Assembly (NCBI GenBank): GCA_963752325.1
Contig: CAVVXU010000004.1
Location: 558,001 to 622,000 of the forward strand
Length of the DNA stretch: 64,000 bases
Direction: 5' to 3'
Source of the DNA: CAVTJL01 sp963752325
Lineage (GTDB): Bacteria > Pseudomonadota > Alphaproteobacteria > Geminicoccales > Geminicoccaceae
The notes beneath the pieces were generated by a model that made no database searches, was not told where the DNA came from, and saw nothing but the letters and a program-made list of their open reading frames with translations. Below are positions 52,351-61,212 of the stretch, piece after piece. How positions within the stretch are numbered: position 1 is the first letter of the stretch; each line of letters starts with the position of its first letter. Position numbers and translations under genes: made by a program.

Positions 52351-53232
52351 ATGGCGGCGACTGCAGAGGCGGCACACGCCGAAGGCCACGGCCACGAGGT
52401 GCCGCACCACGACTACCACCTGGTGAACCCGAGCCCCTGGCCGGCGTTCGGCTCCTTGTCCGCCCTGCTGCTCACCGGCGGGACGGTGATGTGGATGCAC
52501 AGCTTCGGCCTTGGCCATTGGCTGATGCTGCTGGGCCTCGCGGGCATCCTCGTCACGATGGCCGGCTGGTGGCGCGATGTTCTCAAGGAGGGCATGGGCG
52601 GCGACCACAAGGACGTCGTCTCGACGGGCCTTCGCATCGGCATGGGGCTCTTCATCTGCTCGGAGGTGATGTTCTTTGTCGCCTTCTTCTGGGCTTTCTT
52701 CTGGGGTGCGATCAATCAACCGATGCTCTATTCGGTCTCGTGGCCGCCACAGGGCATCGAGCCGGTTCAGGCGTGGGATATTCCCTTCCTCAACACGATG
52801 ATCCTTCTTCTCTCCGGCGCGACGGTGACCTGGGCGCATCACGCCGTGAGGGAGAATGATCAGGATACCGCGTTCAAGGCGTTGTTGCTGACGTGCTGCC
52901 TTGGCCTGCTGTTCACCTCCTTTCAGGCCTTCGAGTACTATCACGCGATCCACGAAGGGTTCACTCTGGACAAGGGGATGTTCGGCTCGACGTTCTACAT
53001 GGCGACGGGCTTCCATGGCTTCCATGTCATGGTCGGCACCACCTTTCTGTTCGTCTGTATGCTGCGAGCCTATTATCACACGTTCAAGCCCAACAAGCAT
53101 GTCGGGCTCGAAGCAGCGGCTTGGTACTGGCACTTCGTCGATGTGGTCTGGCTGTTCCTCTTCGTGTGGGTCTACTGGTGGGGCGGCAGCCTGCACTTCG
53201 TCACGACGCCCGTGACGGGTGGCGCCGGTTGA
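52351..53232 (+). CDS. coxC: cytochrome c oxidase subunit III
   Basis: 293 residues, seven helices. HDYHLVNPSPWPAFGSLSAL, RIGMGLFICSEVMFFVAFFW, AFFWGAINQPM, FEYYHAI, GSTFYMATGFHGFHVMVGTT and WYWHFVDVVWLFLFVWVYWW are hallmark segments. ATG 52351 follows GAGGAGG. Comes after only 76 bases of spacer from the 40-residue gene, so ctaG (Cox11), usually placed between, is missing. Confidence 0.97.
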   Translation: MAATAEAAHAEGHGHEVPHHDYHLVNPSPWPAFGSLSALLLTGGTVMWMHSFGLGHWLMLLGLAGILVTMAGWWRDVLKEGMGGDHKDVVSTGLRIGMGLFICSEVMFFVAFFWAFFWGAINQPMLYSVSWPPQGIEPVQAWDIPFLNTMILLLSGATVTWAHHAVRENDQDTAFKALLLTCCLGLLFTSFQAFEYYHAIHEGFTLDKGMFGSTFYMATGFHGFHVMVGTTFLFVCMLRAYYHTFKPNKHVGLEAAAWYWHFVDVVWLFLFVWVYWWGGSLHFVTTPVTGGAG

Positions 53233-53591
53233 GCGTGGAGCCATCTGCTATTGCTTGCGGGCTGAAGGGCCGCTGCCCGCGCTGTGGGCGCGGCCATCTC
53301 TTCAGTGGCTTCCTTGAGGTTGCTCCGAGCTGTGACGATTGCGGCCAGACCTTCGGCGGGCAGGACAGTGGTGATGGTCCTGTTGCCTTCATCGTTCTCA
53401 TCGTGGGGTTCATCGTCGTCGGAGCCGCGCTCATCGTAGAGGTGAAGTATGGTTGGCCGCTCTGGCTCCATATGCTGGTGTGGCTGCCGCTCGCGCTCGT
53501 TCTGAGCGTCGGCCTCATGCGTCCGGCGAAGGGTCTTCTCATTGCGCTTCAGTACCGACATCGGTCCGATGACTTCTCTAGCGGTGGCTGA
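53229..53591 (+). CDS. DUF983 membrane protein
   Basis: About 120 residues. Two Cys pairs near the N-terminus, CPRCGRG and CDDCGQ, likely bind zinc, then two helices (VAFIVLIVGFIVVGAALIVE and WLPLALVLSVGLM) and ALQYRHRSDD. Found beside cox genes in most Alphaproteobacteria; role unknown, oxidase assembly inferred. Start is TTG 53229 overlapping the coxC stop, with GTG 53235 as alternative. Overlaps SURF1 by 23 bases. Confidence 0.85.
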   Translation: MSVEPSAIACGLKGRCPRCGRGHLFSGFLEVAPSCDDCGQTFGGQDSGDGPVAFIVLIVGFIVVGAALIVEVKYGWPLWLHMLVWLPLALVLSVGLMRPAKGLLIALQYRHRSDDFSSGG

Positions 53592-54306
53592 GGGGCGTCG
53601 GAGGCACTTTCGGCCGGGGCTGACGCTCACTCTTGCCTGCTCGATCATGTTCGTCATCCTGATCGGTCTTGGCGTGTGGCAGCTGGAGCGATTGCAGTGG
53701 AAGCTCGGTCTCATAGCCCACGCGGAAACGCGGATGGCGGCGCCGGCGGTTCCCTATCCGGCGGAGGTCGATGACCCCGCCGCGCTGGATTTCCGCCACG
53801 TCGTTGCGGAGGGCACGTTCCTCAATGAGAGCGCCGTGGCGTTTGGTGCCATCCAGCGCGGTGGCCAGCTGGGCGGGCAGCTGACTACGCCGCTCCGCCT
53901 CGACGACGGGCGGGTGCTGCTCGTCGATCGCGGCTGGCTGCCGGAAGCAATGCTTCCTCCGCATGTCCCGAGTGCCGCCCGGTCATCGGGCCACGTGAAT
54001 GTGGCGGGCGTGCTCCGCTATCTCGGCGATGCGCCCAAGGCGTTCTTCACGCCTGCGAACGAGCCCGGGAAGCGGCGCTGGTATTGGTTCGATCAGGGCG
54101 CGCTGGACCGGGCGGTCGGCGAGCCTGTGCAGCCGTTCATCCTTTTCGTCAATCGAGCGGCGAAGCCAGGCGAGCTGCCGGCACCGGAGCCGGTTGAGGT
54201 GGACTATCGAAACGCGCATCTCGGCTATGCGATCACCTGGTTCTCGCTCGCCGCGGCGCTGATCGTCTTCTACATCATGCTCGGCCTCAAAGTGGAGGAG
54301 AGCTGA
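53569..54306 (+). CDS. SURF1-family cytochrome oxidase assembly protein
   Basis: Helps heme a insertion into subunit I. 245 residues: N-terminal helix (TLACSIMFVILIGLGVWQLE, with G-x-W-Q-x-x-R-x-x-W-K), LDFRHVVAEGTFLNESAVAF, VLLVDRGWLPE (V-x-R-G-W-x-P), a long loop and C-terminal HLGYAITWFSLAAALIVFYI. ATG 53569 lies inside the DUF983 end. Confidence 0.93.
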   Translation: MTSLAVAEGRRRHFRPGLTLTLACSIMFVILIGLGVWQLERLQWKLGLIAHAETRMAAPAVPYPAEVDDPAALDFRHVVAEGTFLNESAVAFGAIQRGGQLGGQLTTPLRLDDGRVLLVDRGWLPEAMLPPHVPSAARSSGHVNVAGVLRYLGDAPKAFFTPANEPGKRRWYWFDQGALDRAVGEPVQPFILFVNRAAKPGELPAPEPVEVDYRNAHLGYAITWFSLAAALIVFYIMLGLKVEES

Positions 54307-54310
54307 GTTC

Positions 54311-55267
54311 GTGCGCGCTGTTCGATATCTGGCCGCTCTCGCGGCGGTGATCACCTTCTGCCTGATCGTGCTGGGTGCCGTGGTCCGAACCACGGGCTCA
54401 GGGCTTTCCTGCCCGGATTGGCCGACCTGCTATGGCCATTGGCTCCCGACACCCACCGAGATCGCTGCGGTGCCGGATATCGGCTACACCTATGGCCAGG
54501 TGATGCTCGAGTGGGTCCATCGCCTGATCGCGGGCTTCGTGCTGGGTCCGCTCGTCCTGGCGCTCGTCGTTCTGACGTGCCTCCAGTGGCGATCCCGTCC
54601 GATGCTCGGACGGGCGGGCGTCGTGCTGATCCTGCTTCTTTTGATCCAGGGTGCGCTCGGAGGTGTCACGGTGCTTGACCAGAACAGCCCCTGGTCGGTG
54701 GCCCTGCACCTGGGCAACGCGCTTTTGGTGCTGACGACGATTCTTTTTATCCTGACGCGCGGGAGCGAGGCCTCAGCTCAGCACACGCAAGGCATCGGCC
54801 TCGTGGCTGTAGCGACTTGGCTGGTGGCGCTGTTTGCGATGATGAGCGCGGCCGTGACGGCCAAGAGTGGTGCCGCGCTGGCCTGCTCCACATGGCCGCT
54901 GTGCAATGGCGCGGTGGTGCCGGACTTGGCAGATCCTGCCATTGCCATCAACTTCACGCATAGGGTGCTGGCGGCGATCGTCGGGCTCCTTTTGGTGCTT
55001 CTCTTCGGGATGACGCGGGGGCATCGGGGTACCATCGCCGGCGTGGCGTCGCTGGCGCTGCTTCTGGTGGTCGTGCAGATCGGGCTCGGGGGGCTGATCG
55101 TCATGCTCTACGATCCCATTCCGGTCGCTGTGACGCACAATGCCTTCGGCGTCCTCACATTCGCCGCGATCACCGTTCTGATGTGGCGGGCACTGCCATT
55201 CGGGCGCGTGGCGTCGGCCGGCCGCCATCATGGGGAAGCCGATGGGCTGGCACTACGACGCGCTTGA
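54311..55267 (+). CDS. ctaA: heme A synthase CtaA with cysteine pairs
   Basis: Oxidises heme O to heme A. 318 residues, eight helices in two four-helix repeats. Glu/His ligands in MLEWVHRLIAGF and INFTHRVLAAI, VALHLGNALL and VAVTHNAFGVL. Two extracellular Cys pairs: GLSCPDWPTCYG and LACSTWPLCNG. This is the Bacillus-like CtaA type rather than the Cys-free Cox15 usual in Alphaproteobacteria. Starts at GTG 54311, 4 bases after SURF1. Confidence 0.9.
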   Translation: MRAVRYLAALAAVITFCLIVLGAVVRTTGSGLSCPDWPTCYGHWLPTPTEIAAVPDIGYTYGQVMLEWVHRLIAGFVLGPLVLALVVLTCLQWRSRPMLGRAGVVLILLLLIQGALGGVTVLDQNSPWSVALHLGNALLVLTTILFILTRGSEASAQHTQGIGLVAVATWLVALFAMMSAAVTAKSGAALACSTWPLCNGAVVPDLADPAIAINFTHRVLAAIVGLLLVLLFGMTRGHRGTIAGVASLALLLVVVQIGLGGLIVMLYDPIPVAVTHNAFGVLTFAAITVLMWRALPFGRVASAGRHHGEADGLALRRA

Positions 55268-56720
55268 GGATCGCTTCCGACGTCTCGCTGACGTCGAGGG
55301 AGCGCTCGCCATTCTCGGGTGGGACACTGCGGTGGTCATGCCCAAAGGCGCCATTGATGCGCGCGGCAACCAGACCGCAACCCTGCGTCGCCTTGCCCAC
55401 GATATGCTCACGGGCGACGAGACCGGCGACCTGATCGCCGGTGCCGCCGCGGAGGATGGGCTCGACGCGTGGCAGGCGGCGAACCTGCGGGAGATGCAGC
55501 GCCGCTACCGGATGGCGCGTGCGCTCGATCCCCTGCTTGTCGAGGCCCTGGCACGTGCGACCACGAGCTGCGAGATGCTCTGGCGCGAGGCGCGGGCGAA
55601 GGCCGACTTCGCGATGCTGCGCGAAGAGCTCGAGGAGGTCGTGAGGCTGGTCCGCGAGAGCGCCGTGGCGACCGGCGCGGCGCTCGGCCTCGAGCCCTAC
55701 GACGCGCTTCTCGAGGCCCATCAGCCGGATCTTCGCGATGCGACGGTAGAGCCTGTGTTCGCTGCGCTTGTGCAGGCGCTGCCGCCGATCGTCGAGGAGG
55801 CAATGGCACGCATGGATGGCGCCCTGCGGCCGACAGGTCCCTTCGCGATCGACCGGCAGCGGGCGCTCGCACGCAAGCTGATGACGCAGCTGGGCTTCGA
55901 CTTCGACCACGGTCGGCTGGACGAGAGCACGCACCCCTTCTGCGGTGGCGTGCCAACCGACGTGCGAATCACCACTCGCTATCGTGAGGACGAGGTCGCG
56001 TCGGCGCTCATGGGCGTGCTCCACGAGACGGGGCACGCGCTCTACGAGGCGGGACTGCCGGGAGCCTGGCAGGGCCAGCCCGTCGGTGAGGCACGCGGCA
56101 TGGCCGTGCACGAGAGCCAGTCCTTGCTGATGGAGATGCAGGCCTGCCGCTCGCCCGCTTTCATCGGCTATCTGGGCAACGAGCTGGCCGCAGCCTTCGG
56201 TCCGGACCCGGCCTTCGCCCCGGCCAATCTCATTCGTCTCTATCATCGCGTCGGGCGGGGCCTGATCCGCGTGGACGCGGACGAGGTGACCTACCCTTTG
56301 CACATCGTCCTTCGACACCGGCTCGAGCGAGCGATCATCCGTGATGATCTCCAGGTACGCGACCTGCCGGCGGCCTGGAACGATGGCATGAAGGCGCTGC
56401 TGGGCATCGTGCCCCCTGACGATGGCCAAGGCTGCCTCCAGGACATCCACTGGCCCGTCGGGGCGTTCGGCTACTTCCCATGCTACACCCTGGGCGCACT
56501 GCTTGCGGCCCAGCTCTTCGGGGCGGCGCGTCGCGATCTGCCGAGCCCGGAGGACGAGCTCGCTGTCGGTGATTTCCGGCCGCTGCTCGGCTGGCTGCGC
56601 GAGAAGGTCCATGCCGTGGGCTCGTTCCTCCCTTTCGATGAGCTGGTGAAGGAGGCAACCGGGGGGCCGCTGCAGGCGGACGCGTTTCTGGACCATCTGC
56701 GTGGCCGCTATCTCCACTGA
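55230..56720 (+). CDS. M32 carboxypeptidase (Taq/Pfu type)
   Basis: Metallocarboxypeptidase removing C-terminal residues. 496 residues from ATG 55230 (second ATG 55242), overlapping ctaA by 38 bases. HETGHALYEAGLP is the zinc HExxH, with downstream VHESQSLLMEMQ giving the third ligand. Other conserved segments: RDEVAS-type YREDEVASALMGVL, DADEVTYPLHIVLRHRLE, HWPVGAFGYFPCYTLGALLA. Cytosolic. Its position between ctaA and thrC is unusual, since thrC normally follows the cox block directly. Confidence 0.95.
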   Translation: MGKPMGWHYDALEDRFRRLADVEGALAILGWDTAVVMPKGAIDARGNQTATLRRLAHDMLTGDETGDLIAGAAAEDGLDAWQAANLREMQRRYRMARALDPLLVEALARATTSCEMLWREARAKADFAMLREELEEVVRLVRESAVATGAALGLEPYDALLEAHQPDLRDATVEPVFAALVQALPPIVEEAMARMDGALRPTGPFAIDRQRALARKLMTQLGFDFDHGRLDESTHPFCGGVPTDVRITTRYREDEVASALMGVLHETGHALYEAGLPGAWQGQPVGEARGMAVHESQSLLMEMQACRSPAFIGYLGNELAAAFGPDPAFAPANLIRLYHRVGRGLIRVDADEVTYPLHIVLRHRLERAIIRDDLQVRDLPAAWNDGMKALLGIVPPDDGQGCLQDIHWPVGAFGYFPCYTLGALLAAQLFGAARRDLPSPEDELAVGDFRPLLGWLREKVHAVGSFLPFDELVKEATGGPLQADAFLDHLRGRYLH

Positions 56721-56780
56721 GGGCACCCTTGCGCGGATAGGCGCTGCCGCCTATGTCCCGCGCGCAGCCCAGGAAGATAC

Positions 56781-58178
56781 ATGCCCGTCTATGTGAGCAC
56801 CCGCGGCCAGGCGGGCGAGAGAAGCTTCGAGGATGTCTTGCTCGCCGGTCTCGCCGAGGATGGCGGGCTTTTCGTGCCGACGAGCTGGCCTTCCTTCAAG
56901 GCCGGCGACCTCGAGGCGATGCGCGAGCTTGCCTATCCCGACCTCGCGTCCCGGCTGCTCGCGCCCTTCACGGAAGGCTGCTTCGACGAGGAGCAGCTCC
57001 GGACGCTCGCGCATCAGGCCTACGCTCCGTTCGCCCATCGCGCAGTCGCTCCTCTGAGGCAGCTCGACGCCAACGACTGGCTGCTCGAGCTCTTCCATGG
57101 GCCGACCCTGGCTTTCAAAGACTTCGCGATGCAGCTCCTGGCCGCGATGTTCGACGAGGTGCTGGCCCGACGGGGTGAGGAGCTGACCATCGTCGGCGCC
57201 ACCTCGGGAGACACAGGGGCGGCCGCGGTGCGAGCCTTTGCCGGCAAGCCGCGCGTCCGCATAGCCATGCTGCATCCCGAGGGCAGGATCTCGGCGGTCC
57301 AGCGCCGCCAGATGACGACCGTTCTCGAGGGGAACGTCCTCAACATCGCCGTCCGTGGCACCTTCGACGACTGTCAGGACCTCGTGAAGGCGATGTTCAA
57401 CGATGCGGCGTTCCGAACGAGGATGCGGCTGAGCGCGGTCAACTCGATCAACTGGGCGAGGGTGGTTGCGCAGGCTGTCTACTATGTGTGGGCCGGGCTG
57501 CGTCTGGGCGCCCCGGAGCGCAGCGTCGCCTTCTGCGTGCCGACCGGGAATTTCGGCAACGTCTACGCCGGCTGGGTAGCGCGAAAGATCGGCCTGCCGG
57601 TGGCCCGGCTCCTCGTCGCCACCAACAGCAACGATATCCTGGCCCGCTTCTTCACGACCGGCATCTACGGCCGGGGCACGGTGGTGCCGACGATCAGCCC
57701 GTCGATGGACATCCAGATCGCCAGCAACTTCGAGCGCCTGCTCCTCGCCATCGAGGCCGGATCGGGCGAGCGCGTACGGGCCCGCATGCAGGGTTTCCAG
57801 CAGAGTGGGGCAATGGAGCTGGAGGGCGAGCCCCTCGAGGCTCTTGGACGGCTCTTCACCGCCGGTCGTGCCAGCGAGGAGGAGACGAAGGCGACGATTG
57901 CCGCTACCCGCGAGGCGACGGGAGATCTGGTCGACCCGCACACCGCGGTGGGCCTTGCCGTCGCGTCGCGGCTCCGCCCAGACCGTGCCATTCCCCTTGT
58001 GACACTGGCTACCGCGCACCCCGCCAAGTTCCCGGATGCGGTCGAGGCCGCCACCGGGATCCGACCGAATTTGCCGCCCGCCTACGCCGATCTGATGGAC
58101 CGGCCCGAGCGATCGACAGCTCTGCCCAACGACCTCGCGGCCATCCAGGCCGCCATCGAGGAACGGTTTACCGTCTGA
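56781..58178 (+). CDS. thrC: threonine synthase
   Basis: Converts O-phosphohomoserine to threonine with PLP. 465 residues. N-terminus YVSTRGQAGERSFEDVLLAG, PLP Lys in TLAFKDFAMQLLAAM, phosphate loop ATSGDTGAAAVRAF, FCVPTGNFGNVYAGW and TNSNDILARFFTTG. Fungal/proteobacterial class II type. The stop shares bases with the M16 start (TGATG at 58176-58180). Confidence 0.96.
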   Translation: MPVYVSTRGQAGERSFEDVLLAGLAEDGGLFVPTSWPSFKAGDLEAMRELAYPDLASRLLAPFTEGCFDEEQLRTLAHQAYAPFAHRAVAPLRQLDANDWLLELFHGPTLAFKDFAMQLLAAMFDEVLARRGEELTIVGATSGDTGAAAVRAFAGKPRVRIAMLHPEGRISAVQRRQMTTVLEGNVLNIAVRGTFDDCQDLVKAMFNDAAFRTRMRLSAVNSINWARVVAQAVYYVWAGLRLGAPERSVAFCVPTGNFGNVYAGWVARKIGLPVARLLVATNSNDILARFFTTGIYGRGTVVPTISPSMDIQIASNFERLLLAIEAGSGERVRARMQGFQQSGAMELEGEPLEALGRLFTAGRASEEETKATIAATREATGDLVDPHTAVGLAVASRLRPDRAIPLVTLATAHPAKFPDAVEAATGIRPNLPPAYADLMDRPERSTALPNDLAAIQAAIEERFTV

Positions 58179-59444
58179 TGAGCGACAACACGACCGAGAT
58201 CACCACGCTGGCCAACGGCCTCCGCGTGATGACCGAGAGCATGCCTCGGCTGGAGACGGCGTGTGTCGGTGTTTGGGTGGACGTGGGAGCGCGCTACGAG
58301 GCCGCGGAGGTGAACGGCGTCGCGCACATGCTGGAGCACATGGCGTTCAAAGGCACGCAAAGCCGCTCGGCGCGGGCCATTGCCGAGGAGATCGAGAACG
58401 TAGGCGGCTCTCTCAACGCCTACACCTCGCGCGAGCATACGGCCTACTACGCCCGCGTGATGGCGGATGACGTCCCGCTGGCCGTGGATCTCCTCGCGGA
58501 TATCCTCCAGCACTCGACGTTCGAGGAGGGCGAGCTCGACAAGGAGCGGCAGGTGATCCTGCAGGAGATCGGCCAGGTTCAGGACACGCCCGACGACCTC
58601 GTGTTCGACCTCTTTCAGGAGAGCGCCTATCCCGACCAGCCGGTCGGACGGTCGATCCTGGGCCCGGAGGAGATCGTCGAGCGCATGCCGCGCCGGGCCC
58701 TGGTCGACTATATGGGCGCGTACTACGGACCCTCACGCCTGGTCCTGGCGGGGGCAGGCAAGGTCGATCACCATCGCCTCGTTGAGCTGGCCGATCGATT
58801 GTTCGGGGATCTGACTGTTGGCGCGGGAGCCGCAGCCGAGCACGCCAGCTACGTCGGAGGGCGAACGATCGAGCACCGTCCCGACCTCGAGCAGGTGCAC
58901 GTCTGCCTCGGGGTCGAGGCGTTCGGCTATCACGACCCCGACTATTTCGCCCTTCAGGTGCTCTCGACGGCGCTGGGCGGAGGCATGTCGTCCCGGCTGT
59001 TCCAAGAGGTCCGGGAGAATCGTGGGCTTTGCTACTCGATCTTCTCGTTCGGGGCCGCCTATCACGATACGGGCCTTCTCGGTGTCTATGCCGGAACCGG
59101 CGAGGACGAGCTCGCCGAGCTCTTTCCGGTGATCGGCGAGGAGCTTGAGAAGCTCCTGACCAAGCCGACCGAGGAGGAGCTTGCGCGGGCACGCGCCCAG
59201 CTCAAGGCCAGCCTGCTGATGGGGCTGGAGGGGGCCTACTCGGTCGCCGACGACATGGCGCGTCAGCTGCTGTGTTTCGGCCGGCGAACTCTCCACCGCG
59301 GAGGTTGTTGCCAAGGTCGAGGCGGTGGATGCCGATGCCGTCCGCCGTGTCGGGCGTCGGCTCTTCGCTGGCGGCGAGCCCACCCTGGCCGTTCTCGGGC
59401 CGACGAAGGAGATCCCGCCGCTCGGTTGGCTCGGCCCTATGTGA
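58178..59444 (+). pseudogene. M16-family peptidase (processing-peptidase-like), one frameshift
   Basis: ATG 58178. TTLANGLRVMTESMPRLETA, inverted zinc motif HMLEHMAFKGT (HxxEH), downstream Glu in EIENVGGSLNAYTSREHTAY, then LGGGMSSRLFQEVRENRGLC (substrate loop). Near 59281 one extra C breaks the frame (CGG[C]GAA); removing it gives ELSTAEVVAKVEAVDADAVR and PTKEIPPLGWLGPM with stop at 59444, 421 residues, as in alphaproteobacterial homologues of mitochondrial processing peptidase. Sits after thrC in most relatives. Confidence 0.93.
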
Positions 59445-59556
59445 GATGGCGAGCTGCGGCTCGGTCCATCGGCGATCGAGGCGCGCGCTTCCTCGAGCCG
59501 GGACTTTTCTCTCAGGCCTTCTTGCCGCGCTGGTATCGGCGGCGTAGTCCCGAGGC

Positions 59557-61206
59557 ATGAGCCTGAGCGCCGTGAGGTCTGAGCGCCGCGAGGGGGGCAT
59601 CATGGCCCCCATGCGCATCCGGATGTTCCGGGCGCTTTGGCTGAGCGTGACGGTCTCGAACTTCGGCTGGCTCATCCAGTCGGTCGGCGCTGCTTGGTTG
59701 ATGACCTCGCTCGCCGGCACGCCCGACCTCGTGGCGCTGGTTCAGACCGCCGTCCAGGCGCCGATCGTCTGCCTGTCGCTCGTCGGTGGTGCCGCGGCGG
59801 ATGTGTGGGACCGGCGTGTCGTTCTTCTGATCGCCCAGATCTGGATGCTGGTCGTCTCGATCCTTCTCGCGGCGCTCACCTGGCTCGGCATGATGAGCCC
59901 GACCTCGCTGCTGATCTTCACCTTCGCGCTCGGCCTGGGAACGGCGCTCCAGGGGCCCGCCTTCCAGTCGGTCGTGCGCGAGCTGGTGCCCGGAGAGGAT
60001 CTCGCTGCGGCAGTGACGTTGAACGCCGTAGCCTTCAACTTCGCGCGTGCGGCGGCTCCGGCCATGGGTGGTGCCATCGTGGCGCTGGCCGGCGCGCAGG
60101 CCGCCTTTCTCGTCAACGCCTTCAGCTACACGGCCCTCATTGCGGTGCTTCTGGTCTGGCGCCGGCCTGTCGTCAGGGACGAGCTGCCGCGCGAGCGGGT
60201 GACGAAGGCGATCGTCACCGGTCTGCGCTACGTGGCCGAGGCGCCGGCTATCCGGGTCGTTCTCCTTCGCAACATGAGCTTTTCCTTCGCCGCCGGCTCG
60301 GCCCTGGCGCTGCTTCCCCTCGTCGCCAGGGATCTGCTGGGCGGCGGGCCCGTGACCTACGGCGTCCTCTTGGGCGGCTTCGGGGTCGGCGCCATGGTGG
60401 GGGCTTTCCTCATTCACCCGGCACGGCTCCGCTACGGGTCCGAGGCGGTGGTGCGCGTCCTCACGGTGTTCTTCGCCGGCATGCTCTGCGTGCTGGGCCT
60501 CGTGCCGAGCCTGCTCGCGATGCTGGTGGCGCTGGCCTTCGGCGGGGCCGCTTGGCTCGGCTCCTTCGCGATCTTCAACATCACCGTCCAGACGGCTTCG
60601 GCGTTCTGGGTGCAGGCCCGCGTCTTCGCCGTCTATCAGACGTTCATGTTCGGAGCGATGGCGCTGGGCAGCTGGATTTGGGGCGTTCTGGCGCACCAGC
60701 TTGGCATCGGCCACGCGTTGCTGGTCGCTGCCACGTGGATGGGCGCCACGCTCCTCTTGAGCCTACGCTTCAAGCTGCCCTCGGGACCGGCTCCGGATCT
60801 TCGCCCCTCCGATCGGCGGACAGAGCCTGTCGTGGCGTTCCCGTTCGACCAGGACGAGGGGCCGATCCTCGTGCTCGTCGAGTACCGCGTCTCGCTGCAG
60901 GACGGGCGATCCTTCGCGCGGGCCATCGAGGAGGTCGGGCACCTGCGCAAGCGGAACGGCGCCACGCGCTGGCAGGTGTTCCAGGACGTGGCCAATACCG
61001 AGCGTTGGGTTGAGGTGTTCTCGGTCGCGAGCTGGCTCGACTATCGCCGGCAGGCCCGGCGGGCCACGGCGACCGACGAGGCAATCGAGGGGCGCGCCCG
61101 GCTCTATCACAAAGGTGAGGATCCGCCCCGCCTGCAGCATCTGGTCGCAAGGCGCCTCGATGCCCGGATCGCCGACACCGGCTATCGAGGCGGGGAGGCA
61201 AGGTAG
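59557..61206 (+). CDS. MFS exporter (EntS-like) with C-terminal monooxygenase-like domain
   Basis: 549 residues. Residues about 20-405 form an MFS_3 transporter of some ten to twelve helices: ALWLSVTVSNFGWLIQSVGA at the start, VWDRRVVLLIAQ (A-loop D-R-R), GTALQGPAFQSVVRELVPGE. Residues about 420-549 (VLVEYRVSLQDGRSFARAIE, RNGATRWQVFQDVANTERWV, SWLDYRRQARRATATDEAIE) resemble the DUF-type antibiotic biosynthesis monooxygenase fold often fused here. Substrate unknown. 59445-59556 holds no gene. Confidence 0.88.
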   Translation: MSLSAVRSERREGGIMAPMRIRMFRALWLSVTVSNFGWLIQSVGAAWLMTSLAGTPDLVALVQTAVQAPIVCLSLVGGAAADVWDRRVVLLIAQIWMLVVSILLAALTWLGMMSPTSLLIFTFALGLGTALQGPAFQSVVRELVPGEDLAAAVTLNAVAFNFARAAAPAMGGAIVALAGAQAAFLVNAFSYTALIAVLLVWRRPVVRDELPRERVTKAIVTGLRYVAEAPAIRVVLLRNMSFSFAAGSALALLPLVARDLLGGGPVTYGVLLGGFGVGAMVGAFLIHPARLRYGSEAVVRVLTVFFAGMLCVLGLVPSLLAMLVALAFGGAAWLGSFAIFNITVQTASAFWVQARVFAVYQTFMFGAMALGSWIWGVLAHQLGIGHALLVAATWMGATLLLSLRFKLPSGPAPDLRPSDRRTEPVVAFPFDQDEGPILVLVEYRVSLQDGRSFARAIEEVGHLRKRNGATRWQVFQDVANTERWVEVFSVASWLDYRRQARRATATDEAIEGRARLYHKGEDPPRLQHLVARRLDARIADTGYRGGEAR

Positions 61207-61212
61207 GCTGGG

